From Caballeronia sordidicola (GTDB lineage: Bacteria > Pseudomonadota > Gammaproteobacteria > Burkholderiales > Burkholderiaceae), in assembly GCF_000729995.1 (NCBI RefSeq), contig NZ_JNFG01000038.1, positions 1-64,000 on the forward strand: 64,000 nt of DNA, written 5' to 3'. Shown piece after piece: positions 1-8,653 of the stretch. The notes beneath the pieces are model-generated. The model saw only the letters and a program-made list of their open reading frames with translations. It was not told the DNA's origin and did not search any database. The translations under genes were made by a program, and so were the position numbers. Each line of letters starts with the position of its first letter. The first letter of the stretch is position 1.

Positions 1-989
1 GCGTCGGAGAGGAATGGACGCGTGCCGTCGCAATCGCCTGCCATGAAGATGCTGCTGTCGCCACACTGCATCGACTGTTCGTTGAAGAGGGGGACGCCCT
101 TGTCATTGAGTTCGATGCCGGTCTTTTCAAGCTGCAGTGAACTCACTGCCGGCTTCCTGCCGGTTGCCACGAGTACCCGGTTGAAGCGCTCGGTGCGCTC
201 GGTTCCATCGAGCGCCTTGAAGCGTATCGTGGGTTCACCATCCTGCATCGATTTTTCGAGGATGGTCGCGTCGGGATCGAGGTAAAACTCCTGCTGCAGC
301 GCTTGAATCAATGCGTTACGCACAGGGGTGTCCGATAACGCGCCCACCTTGTTCTTCTGGCTGAACATGAATACATCCACGCCGAGTCGCGCGAACGCCT
401 GGCCAAGTTCAAGGGCGATAGGGCCGGCACCGAATACAGCGCAGCGCTTGGGCAAGGTCTTCAGTTCGAAGACATCATCGCTCGTCATCAGACAGTCGCC
501 GAATAGCTTGAAGTCATCCGGAATGATGGATGCCGAACCCGTCGCGATGACCACGCTCGCGGCTTCCACGCGGGCGAACTCATCGACAGGATCATCGACA
601 AGATCATCGACAAGAAGGACGTTACGTGATTCGAAGCGGGCAAAGCCGCGGATGATCGTGTCCTGGGGAAACGAATCCGTTTCCTTCAGCACGCCCTTGA
701 CGAAATGATCGCGCTCGCTGCGCAAATAGGCGAGCACACGCTCACCGTTGGCTTCAAGGGCATGCGTCCCTTCAATGCCCCGCGGCGCCTGCGCCTTTGC
801 GTCGTGCAGGCCATTGGCCGCTGCAATCAACAGTTTGGACGGCATGCAGCCCACGCGCGCGCAAGTCGTGCCGAACTCGGCGCCCTCTATCAGCACGACT
901 TGCTTGCCCGCCTGCCGTGCCGCACGATACGCGGCCATGCCAGCCGTCCCGGCGCCAATGACGGCGACGTCCACTTTGATCTGCTTCAT
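1..989 (-). CDS. Dihydrolipoamide dehydrogenase-like FAD disulfide oxidoreductase (partial, C-terminus outside window)
   Basis: Class I pyridine nucleotide-disulfide oxidoreductase, which moves electrons between NAD(P)H and a disulfide through FAD and a redox-active cysteine pair. Translating the minus strand from the ATG at 989 (AAGGG 5 nt upstream) gives an FAD-binding VIGAGTAG near residues 10-17 and the redox site TTCARVGCMPSK near 41-52 (Cys43 and Cys48). An NAD-binding VFGAGPIALELG follows, then a second FAD motif, FMAGDCDG, close to the window edge. About 329 residues are visible; the dimerisation domain is cut off. It lies 35 bp downstream of the GH15 gene on the same strand and is probably cotranscribed. 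The redox motif differs from the usual CLNVGC of Lpd, so mercuric-reductase-like or other paralogues remain possible. Confidence 0.85.
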   Translation of the reverse strand, partial: MKQIKVDVAVIGAGTAGMAAYRAARQAGKQVVLIEGAEFGTTCARVGCMPSKLLIAAANGLHDAKAQAPRGIEGTHALEANGERVLAYLRSERDHFVKGVLKETDSFPQDTIIRGFARFESRNVLLVDDLVDDPVDEFARVEAASVVIATGSASIIPDDFKLFGDCLMTSDDVFELKTLPKRCAVFGAGPIALELGQAFARLGVDVFMFSQKNKVGALSDTPVRNALIQALQQEFYLDPDATILEKSMQDGEPTIRFKALDGTERTERFNRVLVATGRKPAVSSLQLEKTGIELNDKGVPLFNEQSMQCGDSSIFMAGDCDGTRPFLSD

Positions 990-1024
990 CGAACCCTTCA
1001 CGGAAGTTGTACTCGAACCTGTTT

Positions 1025-2884
1025 TCACGACCACTCCGGATGTGCCCCGTCCAGGCTTCGGTCGAGCTGGAACGCCGCGCTGATCAGCGCAAGATGGGTC
1101 AGTGCCTGAGGGAAATTGCCGAGCGCTTCGCCGCTGATCGCGACCTCTTCGGAGTAAAGGCCCACATGGTTAGCATAAGCCAGCATCTTCTCGAACACGA
1201 GCCGGCCTTCGTTCACGCGTCCCGCTCGCACGAGTGCTTCCGCGTACCAGAACGAACATGCGCTGAACCCGCCTTCCTCGCCGGGCAGGCCGTCGAGTGC
1301 GTCCCCACGGGTATAGCGAAAGATCAGCGGATCAACGCCCAGTTCCTTACCGATTGCATCGAGCGTGGAAAGCCAGCGCGGGTCTTTCGGGCCAATGAAC
1401 CGTACGAGCGGCATCATCAGCGTCGACGCATCGAGGGCCTTGGAATCCGGCGTCTGAACGAAGCTCTGTATCTCGTTGTTCCAGAAGTGCGTGTGGATAT
1501 CGCCGTGAATGGCGTCACGGATCGCGTTCCATTCGGCGAACGGCGCGGGCAGCGAACGTTTTTGCGCGAGGCGTATCGCGCGGTCCATCGCGACCCAGCA
1601 CATCAATCGCGAATGCAATAACGGCCGGCCGCCGTTGCGAAATTCCCAGATGCCCTGGTCCGCTTGCTGCCAGTTCTCGGCAACGAAGTTCACGGTACGT
1701 GTGACGTGGCGCCAGCCATCGTAGGAAATCGCCTCGCCGTATTTGTTGTAGAGGTAGACTGCGTCGAGCAGCGCGCCGTAAATGTCGAGCTGTGTCTGAT
1801 CGCGCGCGGCATTGCCGATCAGCGGGGGCTCGGTGCCGCTGCCGTACAGTTCGGGGATGGCTTCTTCTTCCGGCGGCTCTTCGCCATCTACCGCATACAT
1901 CACGCTGAATGATCCGTCCGAGTCGCACTGCCTGTTGCGCTCCGCGATCCAGTTCTTGAAGTTACGTGCCTCGCCGATATACCCGAGACGCAGCAGCGCG
2001 TAAACGGAGAACGCGGCGTCGCGAATCCAGGTGTATCTATAATCCCAGCGACGCCCCCCGTCCGATGTTTCCGGCAAGCCGAACGTGGGCGCGGCGACAA
2101 TCGCGCCGGTGGCGCGCGAGCTCAGCAATTTGAGTAGCAGCGCCGAGCGCATCACGACTTCGCGATAGCGGCCCGAGTAGGTGGATTGCCCCGACCATTC
2201 ACGCCAGAAGTCGATGGTGTCGGACAGCGCCTCTTTGCACGGAAGCGTTTTGCGCATCGCTTCGGATTGCGCGCCGAAGATGAAGCAGGCGGTCTCGTCC
2301 TGCTTGAGATCGAAGCTGGCGATGGCGTCGTCATGATCGATCGAGAGGGGCACGGTTGCATCTAAGGTGAGTGCTTCCGTCGAAGCGCCGGCCGCCTCGC
2401 CTGCAGGCGTGAAACGCAGCGTATTGGTATCGACCTGTGCAGTTTCATGACTGCCCCGGGCATAGTCGAAACGCGGCGCGCAGCGCATTCGCACCGACAT
2501 ATCGCCATAAATCGCACGCACTATCCGCACCACGCAATTGGACGTCGCCATCGCGTCGTCATCCGCGTTGACGACCGGCATGAAGTCGATGACCTCGCAC
2601 ACGGCCTGCGCCGACATGAAGCGGGTCAGCAGCACGTTCGTTTCCGGCAGGTACATCTGCTTCGTGCGCGATACGTCGAAGGCCGGCGTGATGCTGAACG
2701 CACCGCCATGTTCAGGGTGCAGCAGCGACCCGAACACGGTCGGCGAATCGACACGCGGAAAGCACATGAAGTCGATCACGCCCTCGGTCGACACCAGCGC
2801 GGTCGTGCGCATGTTGCCTATCAGCCCATGCGCATCGATCCCGATGCCGGGGTGGTCTCCGCGGGGGCTAACCATTGTCCGCAA
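1025..2884 (-). CDS. Glycoside hydrolase family 15 protein (glucoamylase/trehalase-like)
   Basis: Cytosolic inverting alpha-glucosidase of family GH15, expected to release glucose from glycogen-type glucans or trehalose. At 619 residues it has the usual bacterial length. The N-terminal beta-sandwich starts near HGLIGNMRTTAL. The (alpha/alpha)6 domain carries the family signature RRWDYRYTWIRDA (residues about 278-290), and the region around GEEGGFSACSFWYAEAL (about 535-551) holds the catalytic acidic residues. No signal peptide is visible. The first ATG overlaps the end of the upstream SDR gene by 17 bp; Met4 (2875) is an alternative start. Its place between a dehydrogenase gene and a flavoprotein, and next to glgC-glgA on the other strand, suggests a role in glycogen or trehalose turnover. 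The substrate cannot be read from the sequence. Confidence 0.88.
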   Translation of the reverse strand: MRTMVSPRGDHPGIGIDAHGLIGNMRTTALVSTEGVIDFMCFPRVDSPTVFGSLLHPEHGGAFSITPAFDVSRTKQMYLPETNVLLTRFMSAQAVCEVIDFMPVVNADDDAMATSNCVVRIVRAIYGDMSVRMRCAPRFDYARGSHETAQVDTNTLRFTPAGEAAGASTEALTLDATVPLSIDHDDAIASFDLKQDETACFIFGAQSEAMRKTLPCKEALSDTIDFWREWSGQSTYSGRYREVVMRSALLLKLLSSRATGAIVAAPTFGLPETSDGGRRWDYRYTWIRDAAFSVYALLRLGYIGEARNFKNWIAERNRQCDSDGSFSVMYAVDGEEPPEEEAIPELYGSGTEPPLIGNAARDQTQLDIYGALLDAVYLYNKYGEAISYDGWRHVTRTVNFVAENWQQADQGIWEFRNGGRPLLHSRLMCWVAMDRAIRLAQKRSLPAPFAEWNAIRDAIHGDIHTHFWNNEIQSFVQTPDSKALDASTLMMPLVRFIGPKDPRWLSTLDAIGKELGVDPLIFRYTRGDALDGLPGEEGGFSACSFWYAEALVRAGRVNEGRLVFEKMLAYANHVGLYSEEVAISGEALGNFPQALTHLALISAAFQLDRSLDGAHPEWS

Positions 2885-3668
2885 AGCCCGGATACAGCGT
2901 CATGCCGCCGTCCACGAACAAGGTTGTGCCAACCACATAGTCGCTGTCGTCCGAAGCCAGCCAGACCGCCGCCCGGCCGATATCCTCGCTCTCGCCAATC
3001 CGGCCGTAGGGCACGAGTTCGAGCAGCGCCTTCAACGCTTCGGGGTTGTCCCACGCCGCCTTGTTGATCGGCGTGCGGATTGCGCCCGGCGCGATCGAAT
3101 TCACGCGGATCCTGTGCGGCGCGACTTCCTGCGCGAGCGATTTCATCATCATCTGGATGCCGCCCTTTGACGACGCGTAGTTCACATGCCCGGCCCATGG
3201 AATAACTTCATGCACCGAGCTCATACAGATGATCTTGCCCAGCGCCTTCGATACCGGGCGCGGGCCGCGGCGTAGGAATTCACGCACGGCACGCTGTGCG
3301 GTGAGGAACTGGCCCGTGAGGTTCACGTTCATCACGGCGTTCCAGTCGGCGAGCGTCATGTCGACGAACTTCGCGTCCTTCTGCAAGCCGGAATTCGCGA
3401 CCACGATATCCACTGTGCCGAAACGCTTGATCAGCGTGTCGAACATGGCGTCGATATCGGCTTCGTCCGAGACGTCGGCCTGGATCGCGATGGCGTGGCC
3501 GCCAGCTTTTTCTATCGATACCGCGAGCGCTTCAGCGGCTTCGCCATGCGAGTGATAGTTGATGACGACGCTCGCGCCGGCATCGGCGAGCGCCTGCGCC
3601 ACGCCGTACCCTATGCCGGAACTGCCGCCGGTGACGAGTGCGACCTGACCTGCGAGTACTGGATTCAT
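2868..3668 (-). CDS. SDR-family oxidoreductase, glucose 1-dehydrogenase-like
   Basis: Classical short-chain dehydrogenase of 266 aa using NAD(P). The cofactor motif TGGSSGIG is at residues 13-20 and the N-A-G equivalent ANSG at 91-94. The catalytic set is Ser150/151, Tyr164 and Lys168 (YASSK). A C-terminal GTTLFVDGGM is typical of the glucose/ribitol dehydrogenase branch. I chose the ATG at 3668 because GGGA lies 6 nt upstream and the family starts there; the longer open frame to 3791 would add an atypical Pro/Gln-rich leader. It overlaps the GH15 gene, so the pair is probably translationally coupled. Oxidation of glucose released by GH15 is a reasonable inference, but SDR substrates are not predictable from sequence alone. 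Confidence 0.88.
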   Translation of the reverse strand: MNPVLAGQVALVTGGSSGIGYGVAQALADAGASVVINYHSHGEAAEALAVSIEKAGGHAIAIQADVSDEADIDAMFDTLIKRFGTVDIVVANSGLQKDAKFVDMTLADWNAVMNVNLTGQFLTAQRAVREFLRRGPRPVSKALGKIICMSSVHEVIPWAGHVNYASSKGGIQMMMKSLAQEVAPHRIRVNSIAPGAIRTPINKAAWDNPEALKALLELVPYGRIGESEDIGRAAVWLASDDSDYVVGTTLFVDGGMTLYPGFADNG

Positions 3669-3861
3669 AACGTTCCCGGATGGGATGCGAAGCTTGCCAT
3701 GCGCTCCGCTTGGCTGCTGCGTAGCGCGTGCTTGCGATGCATCTGTCTGCTGAGGGCCGGCCTTGACCGGAGACGTCCCGGGATGAAGCAAGTGCCGGTC
3801 CCGGCCGCAAAAGGGGCTTCAACTCGGGCCAGTCGTGGGGCAGCAGTCCGGGGCAGCAGTC

Positions 3862-4725
3862 CTACTCGGAGTCCACTCCAAGCGCCGGAAACCGTTCCGT
3901 GGGATAGGCGATTTCGTCTTGCGACGCGACGATCTCAAGCTCGTAGCGCCCGGCCTGGAACGTGGTCCTGACCACGGCGTTCACCGCGGCCAGCGTGTGT
4001 TCCAGCGCGTCACGCACCGAGTCGCCCAACAGAGTGCGCGCGAGAAATACAGCGCTGGTCAGGTCGCCTACGCCTACCGGTTGCCGCGCGAACGGGTAAA
4101 GCGGCCGTTGCGCGAACCACGCTTCGGTCGCGGTCACGGCAAGCATGTTGAAGGTATCGGCGCGGCTGTTCCTGTCGATCAGGTGTTTGACGAGCACCAC
4201 GGACGGACCACGGGCGATCACCTCGCGGCACGCGGCGACCGCTTCGTCCACCGTCTCGATGGTGCGTCCTGTCAGCTTCTGCAATTCAACGTGATTCGGT
4301 GTCATGGCATCGCTGACTTCCGGCATGGTGGTAACCAGAAATTCCTGGATGCCGGGTTCGACGATGCAGCCGGTGGTCGTCCCCATGACGGGGTCACAAA
4401 AATAGCGCGCTTTCGGGTTGACGGCTTTCACCATCCTGACAATTTCCACAACCGCGGCGCCTTGCTCGGGTGAGCCGAGATAGCCTGACAGGATCGCATT
4501 GCAGCGCGACAACACGCCGATAGCACCAATACCCTCGATCACGCGCGTCAGTTCGTCAGCGTCGACAACCCCGCCGGTCCAGCGGCCGTACTGCGTGTGA
4601 TTCGAGAACTGCACCGTATTGAGCGGCCAGACGTTGATGCCCATGCGGCGCATGGGGAAGACCGCCGCGCTGTTGCCTGCGTGGCCGAAGACCACGTGGG
4701 ACTGAATACTGAGGACGTTTTGCAT
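3862..4725 (-). CDS. pdxY: Pyridoxal kinase PdxY
   Basis: Ribokinase-superfamily kinase that phosphorylates pyridoxal to pyridoxal 5'-phosphate in the salvage pathway. From the ATG at 4725 the protein is 287 aa, the normal PdxY length. It begins with VLSIQSHVVFGHAGNSAAVF, the pyridoxal-kinase N-terminus, followed by NTVQFSNHTQYG, the CDPVMG motif, and a PVGVGDLTSAVFLA segment with the GxGD catalytic signature. In-frame codons upstream to 4782 are not conserved in the family. The ribosome-binding site is weak. The gene is separated by 193 bp from the SDR gene downstream and is divergent from glgC across a 450-bp intergenic region. Confidence 0.93.
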   Translation of the reverse strand: MQNVLSIQSHVVFGHAGNSAAVFPMRRMGINVWPLNTVQFSNHTQYGRWTGGVVDADELTRVIEGIGAIGVLSRCNAILSGYLGSPEQGAAVVEIVRMVKAVNPKARYFCDPVMGTTTGCIVEPGIQEFLVTTMPEVSDAMTPNHVELQKLTGRTIETVDEAVAACREVIARGPSVVLVKHLIDRNSRADTFNMLAVTATEAWFAQRPLYPFARQPVGVGDLTSAVFLARTLLGDSVRDALEHTLAAVNAVVRTTFQAGRYELEIVASQDEIAYPTERFPALGVDSE

Positions 4726-5175
4726 GATGGTTTTTAGCGAGGTGCAGGACAGCGGCCCAAAGGCCGCGCACGAAAACCGCATGCATGTTCGGCATGCCAG
4801 ACATCATTGTGCCGTGGTTTTTGCCCATACCGGAAGAACCTGCTCGCAGAACGCCAACAAGAGCCGGATCCACTTGGCATGAGGATTGCTAAATCATTGA
4901 GATTTTGTGCACTGCCCGTGAATCCAAGCCACTCCGCAAGGGTATTCCATCGGATTACCAAGCGATTTTGCCGAACTCCCGCGTCAATTTCCGAAAAGCA
5001 GGTGCGAACTATTCACCTTTGCAGCAAAATCATCCCAACCGCTCAATCAACTGCCGTTTAAATCCTCTGGAGAAAGCCACCCCCACCCAACCAAGCCATT
5101 CGCCAGCAAGCCCCGGTAAACAGCTGAAACAAGCCACAAACAGGCCAGAGACAGGCCGCAAAACAGGAGGTCGGT
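4726..5175. other. Divergent intergenic region pdxY / glgC
   Basis: A 450-bp stretch without a convincing gene; the short open frames inside lack coding character. It holds the sigma-54 promoter match listed separately and, near 4793-4817, a loose CGGCA-N15-TGCCG dyad. A strong ribosome-binding site (AGGAGGT) sits just before glgC. No terminator is visible. Confidence 0.6.
4874..4890 (+). promoter_or_regulatory. Candidate sigma-54 (RpoN) promoter upstream of glgC
   Basis: The sequence TTGGCATGAGGATTGCT matches the -24/-12 consensus YTGGCACG-N4-TTGCW with one mismatch. The invariant GG (4876-4877) and GC (4888-4889) are separated by exactly 10 nt. It points toward glgC-glgA and would give a 5' leader of about 275 nt. 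I could not identify an enhancer-binding site with confidence, so the call rests on the core match alone. Confidence 0.5.
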
Positions 5176-6453
5176 ATGGAGACGCTGACAGGAAATCGTA
5201 CGGATCTGCAGAAGAACACGCTGGCTATCGTCCTAGCGGGCGGCCGGGGTACTCGACTCGGACCGCTCACGAATAAACGCGTCAAACCAGCAGTGCATTT
5301 TGGCGGCAAATACCGGATCGTGGACTTCGCGTTATCGAATTGCCTGAACTCAGGCATCCGGCGCATCGCGGTCGTCACACAGTACAAGGCGCATTCGCTC
5401 TTGCGTCACCTGCAGCGCGGCTGGGGTTTCCTGCGCGGCGAGTTCAACGAGTTCATCGATATCTGGCCGGCGCAGCAACGCGTTGATTCAAGCTGGTACA
5501 GGGGTACGGCGGACGCGGTGTTCCAGAATCTCGACATCATCCGGTCGATCGGACCCGAGTACATCATCGTGCTGGCGGGGGACCACATCTACAAGCAGGA
5601 CTACACGCGCATGATTCTCGATCACGTCGAGAGCGGCGCGGATTGTACGGTCGGGTGTATTGAGGTGCCGCGCATGGAAGCCACTGCGTTCGGCGTGATG
5701 CACGTCGACGCGCAGCGCCGCGTAACGGATTTCCTGGAAAAGCCGGACGATCCTCCCGCGATGCCGGGCAAACCCGACGTCGCGCTCGCGAGCATGGGCA
5801 TCTATGTGTTCAGCGCGAAGTACCTGTACAAGCTGCTTGAAGAGAACATCCTGACGTCCGATACGGATCACGATTTCGGCAAGGACATCCTGCCGCGCGT
5901 GGTGTCCAGCGGCATGGCGATCGCGCACCCGTTCGGCATGTCGTGCGTGACCTCCGAAACCGATCCGAACGTGCCGCCTTACTGGCGCGATGTCGGCACC
6001 GTGGATGCGTACTGGTCAGCGAACCTGGACCTGGCGTCGACCATTCCCGCGCTCGACCTCTATGACCGGAAATGGCCGATCTGGACCAACCAGGAGCAGT
6101 TGCCGCCGGGCAAGTTCGTGCGCGACCTGCACGGGCAGCAGGGCGCGATCAACAACCTGCTCGTGTGCGGCGGCTGTGTGATATCGGGTTCGCAGGTCGC
6201 GCGGTCGGTGTTTTCATCGGCGGTGAGGGTGCATTCGTTCTGTCATATCAACGAAGCCGTGTTGTTGCCGCAGGTGACCGTGGGCCCAAGTTGCCGCCTG
6301 AAGCGCGTCGTGATCGATCGAGGTTGCACGCTGCCCGAAGGGCTGGTCATAGGCGAAGATCCCGATTACGATGCCGAGCGGTTTTTCCGGACTGAAAATG
6401 GCGTGGTGCTCGTGACACAGGATGCGCTGACACGTCTCGGACAAGCGAAGTAG
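5176..6453 (+). CDS. glgC: Glucose-1-phosphate adenylyltransferase (ADP-glucose pyrophosphorylase)
   Basis: Makes ADP-glucose from ATP and glucose 1-phosphate, the first committed step of bacterial glycogen synthesis. The 425-aa protein opens with the nucleotidyltransferase motif AGGRGTRLGPLTNKRVKPAV (residues about 21-40) and then YRIVDFALSNCLNSGI. The glucose-phosphate site FLEKPDDPP lies near residue 190. A left-handed beta-helix occupies the C-terminus (VRVHSFCHINEAVLLPQVTVG onward in two segments). A strong Shine-Dalgarno, AGGAGGTCGGT, fixes the start. It is followed after 39 bp by glgA, and the two form an operon. Allosteric control is known for the family but cannot be judged here. Confidence 0.96.
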   Translation: METLTGNRTDLQKNTLAIVLAGGRGTRLGPLTNKRVKPAVHFGGKYRIVDFALSNCLNSGIRRIAVVTQYKAHSLLRHLQRGWGFLRGEFNEFIDIWPAQQRVDSSWYRGTADAVFQNLDIIRSIGPEYIIVLAGDHIYKQDYTRMILDHVESGADCTVGCIEVPRMEATAFGVMHVDAQRRVTDFLEKPDDPPAMPGKPDVALASMGIYVFSAKYLYKLLEENILTSDTDHDFGKDILPRVVSSGMAIAHPFGMSCVTSETDPNVPPYWRDVGTVDAYWSANLDLASTIPALDLYDRKWPIWTNQEQLPPGKFVRDLHGQQGAINNLLVCGGCVISGSQVARSVFSSAVRVHSFCHINEAVLLPQVTVGPSCRLKRVVIDRGCTLPEGLVIGEDPDYDAERFFRTENGVVLVTQDALTRLGQAK

Positions 6454-6492
6454 TCATAATTCGGGCGACCGGAACAAGCCAATGGGGAACTG

Positions 6493-7968
6493 ATGACCGT
6501 ATGCGTGCTGCATGTTGCAGCGGAGATGTATCCGCTTTTGAAAACCGGCGGCCTCGCCGATGTCGTGGGCGCATTGCCGCCGGCCCAGACGCAACTGGGC
6601 ACGAATGCCCGCGTGATCCTGCCGGCGTTTCCTTCGGTGGTCGCGGGCCTGACGCAGATCGAGCCGGTGGCCGACCTTGGCCGGGCGTTTGGCATCGATC
6701 ACGTGCGGCTCGAGCGGGGTTTGCTCGAGCCGCACGGAATCGTGGTCTACGTGGTGCGTGCAGATGCGTTCTACGACCGGCCCGGCAATCCGTATCTGGA
6801 CAGCTCGCACACGCAATATGCCGACAGCGACCGGCGTTTCGCGCTGCTCGGCTGGGCGGCGGCGCGGGTCGCGACCGGTGCCGATCCCGCCTGGAAACCC
6901 GATGTCCTGCACGCGCATGACTGGCATGCGGGCTTGGCACCTGCGTATTTGAGGGCACGCGAGCGTGAGACGGGGGTTGCGCGCGTGCCGTCGGTCATGA
7001 CGGTCCATAACCTCGCGTATCAGGGCGTGTTTCCCGCCGCGGAATTCAATGTGCTGCAACTGCCGGCGGATTTTTTCTCCGTCGATGGCGTCGAGTTCTA
7101 CGGTCATCTGTCGTTTCTCAAAGCCGGGCTTTTCTACTCGGACCGCATCACGACCGTGAGCCCGACCTACGCGCGCGAGATTCAAACCCATGCGCAGGGC
7201 GCCGGGCTCGACGGTTTGCTGCGAACCCGCACGCACGATATCAGCGGCATTCTCAACGGCGTCGATAAAACGGTGTGGAATCCGGCGACGGATGCCGCCA
7301 TCAACACCCAATACTCGCTCGCGAAGTTCACCGGAAAAGCGAAGTGCAAGGCTGCATTGCAGGAACGTGTCGGCCTCGCGCGCGAGCCGGACGCGTTGCT
7401 GTTCGGCGTGGTGAGCCGGTTGACCGAGCAGAAGGGGATTGATCTTTTGCTGTCGGCTATTCCGGATATCCTCCAGCGCGGCGGCCAACTCGTCGTGCTG
7501 GGTACCGGGGACCCGGCGCTTGAGAACGGCCTCAAGAAAGCCGCGCTGGCGCATCCCAACGCGGTTGCCGTGGAGCTTGGATTCGACGAAACGCTCTCCC
7601 ATTCGATCATTGCGGGCAGCGACATCGTCATGGTCCCGTCACGCTTCGAGCCGTGCGGCCTGACGCAGTTGTACGCGCTGGCGTATGGTTCACTGCCGCT
7701 CGTTCACCACGTGGGCGGTCTTGCCGACACCGTAGTGGATTCGTCGCTGGAGAATCTCGCCGACGAGCTGGCTACTGGCTTCGTGTTCGAGAAATTTGAC
7801 CGTCCGTCGATTGTTGCCGCGATCCGGCGCGCGTTTGCATTGAAGCAGCGACGGCCGGAATGGAAAGCCGTCGTGCGTCGCGCGATGGAACAGGACTTCG
7901 GCTGGGAAGCGTCTGCATTGCGCTACGTCGATGTGTATCGCGAGCTGATCGGGACGCGTACGCGTTAG
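6493..7968 (+). CDS. glgA: Glycogen synthase (ADP-glucose type)
   Basis: GT5 glycosyltransferase of 491 aa that adds glucose from ADP-glucose to alpha-1,4-glucan. The ADP-glucose site KTGGLADV is at residues 17-24, and HDWHAG follows in the N-terminal Rossmann domain. The C-terminal domain has SRLTEQKGIDLL and the conserved nucleotide-sugar region EPCGLTQLYALAYGSLP, then HHVGGLADTV. A GGGGAA site lies 6 nt before the ATG. It is the second gene of the glgCA operon. It ends 7 bp before the convergent narL gene, with no room for a terminator, so readthrough antisense to narL is possible. Confidence 0.96.
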   Translation: MTVCVLHVAAEMYPLLKTGGLADVVGALPPAQTQLGTNARVILPAFPSVVAGLTQIEPVADLGRAFGIDHVRLERGLLEPHGIVVYVVRADAFYDRPGNPYLDSSHTQYADSDRRFALLGWAAARVATGADPAWKPDVLHAHDWHAGLAPAYLRARERETGVARVPSVMTVHNLAYQGVFPAAEFNVLQLPADFFSVDGVEFYGHLSFLKAGLFYSDRITTVSPTYAREIQTHAQGAGLDGLLRTRTHDISGILNGVDKTVWNPATDAAINTQYSLAKFTGKAKCKAALQERVGLAREPDALLFGVVSRLTEQKGIDLLLSAIPDILQRGGQLVVLGTGDPALENGLKKAALAHPNAVAVELGFDETLSHSIIAGSDIVMVPSRFEPCGLTQLYALAYGSLPLVHHVGGLADTVVDSSLENLADELATGFVFEKFDRPSIVAAIRRAFALKQRRPEWKAVVRRAMEQDFGWEASALRYVDVYRELIGTRTR

Positions 7969-7975
7969 TAGGTCA

Positions 7976-8653
7976 TCAGTCGGCCAGATCGCGTGCGAGC
8001 GCGTGGATTGCGATCTGCACGCGGCTCGACAGATTGAGCTTGCGAAGCACATTGCGCACGTGGATCTTCACGGTGCTTTCGGCCAGGTCGAGTTCACGCG
8101 CGATGTCCTTGTTGCTCGCACCGCGCGCGAGGATCCGCACGATGTCGCGTTCCCTTGGCGTTAATTCAGGCGACGCAGACGAGCCGCGTGGTTCGCCCGA
8201 CGGGGGCGGCGCAGTGCCTTCCGCGCGCACCGGTGTTCTAATTTGCGCGATCAGCCGCTGGGTCATGCTCTCCGCGATCACCGATTCACCTGCGGCCGCC
8301 CGACGGATCATGGTGGCGAGTGCGTCGGCTTCCATGTTTTTCAGCAGATAGCCGCACGCACCTTCACGCAACGCGCGGGTCAGTTCATCCACGTCTTCCG
8401 ACACGGTCAGCATGATGACCGCGGTGTCCGGCAAATCCTGCTGCAGCAACTGCAACGTTTCGATACCCGATAACCCCGGCATGTTCAGGTCGAGCAGGAC
8501 CACGTCCGGACGATGCTGCTTTGCTCGCTTGAACCCTTCGATACCATCGGCGGCGTCGTCCACGACTTCGAAGTCGGGCTGACGCTGCAATAACGCGCGC
8601 ACGCCGGAGCGAAACAGCGTGTGGTCATCGATTAGAAGAATGCGGATGGTCAT
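7976..8653 (-). CDS. narL: Nitrate-responsive response regulator, NarL family
   Basis: Two-component response regulator of 225 aa. The receiver domain (about 3-120) has the acidic pair in LLIDDH, phospho-acceptor Asp55 in LLDLNMPG and a conserved Lys in YLLKNM. A LuxR/NarL helix-turn-helix occupies about residues 159-215 (LTPRERDIVRILARG, then STVKIHVRNVLRKL). It overlaps the 3' end of the sensor-kinase gene by 4 bp (ATGA), so the two are translationally coupled. As the last gene after narGHJI it should bind NarL heptamers upstream of nitrate genes in response to nitrate. A 7-2-7 candidate site is listed in front of narK1. Confidence 0.9.
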   Translation of the reverse strand: MTIRILLIDDHTLFRSGVRALLQRQPDFEVVDDAADGIEGFKRAKQHRPDVVLLDLNMPGLSGIETLQLLQQDLPDTAVIMLTVSEDVDELTRALREGACGYLLKNMEADALATMIRRAAAGESVIAESMTQRLIAQIRTPVRAEGTAPPPSGEPRGSSASPELTPRERDIVRILARGASNKDIARELDLAESTVKIHVRNVLRKLNLSSRVQIAIHALARDLAD

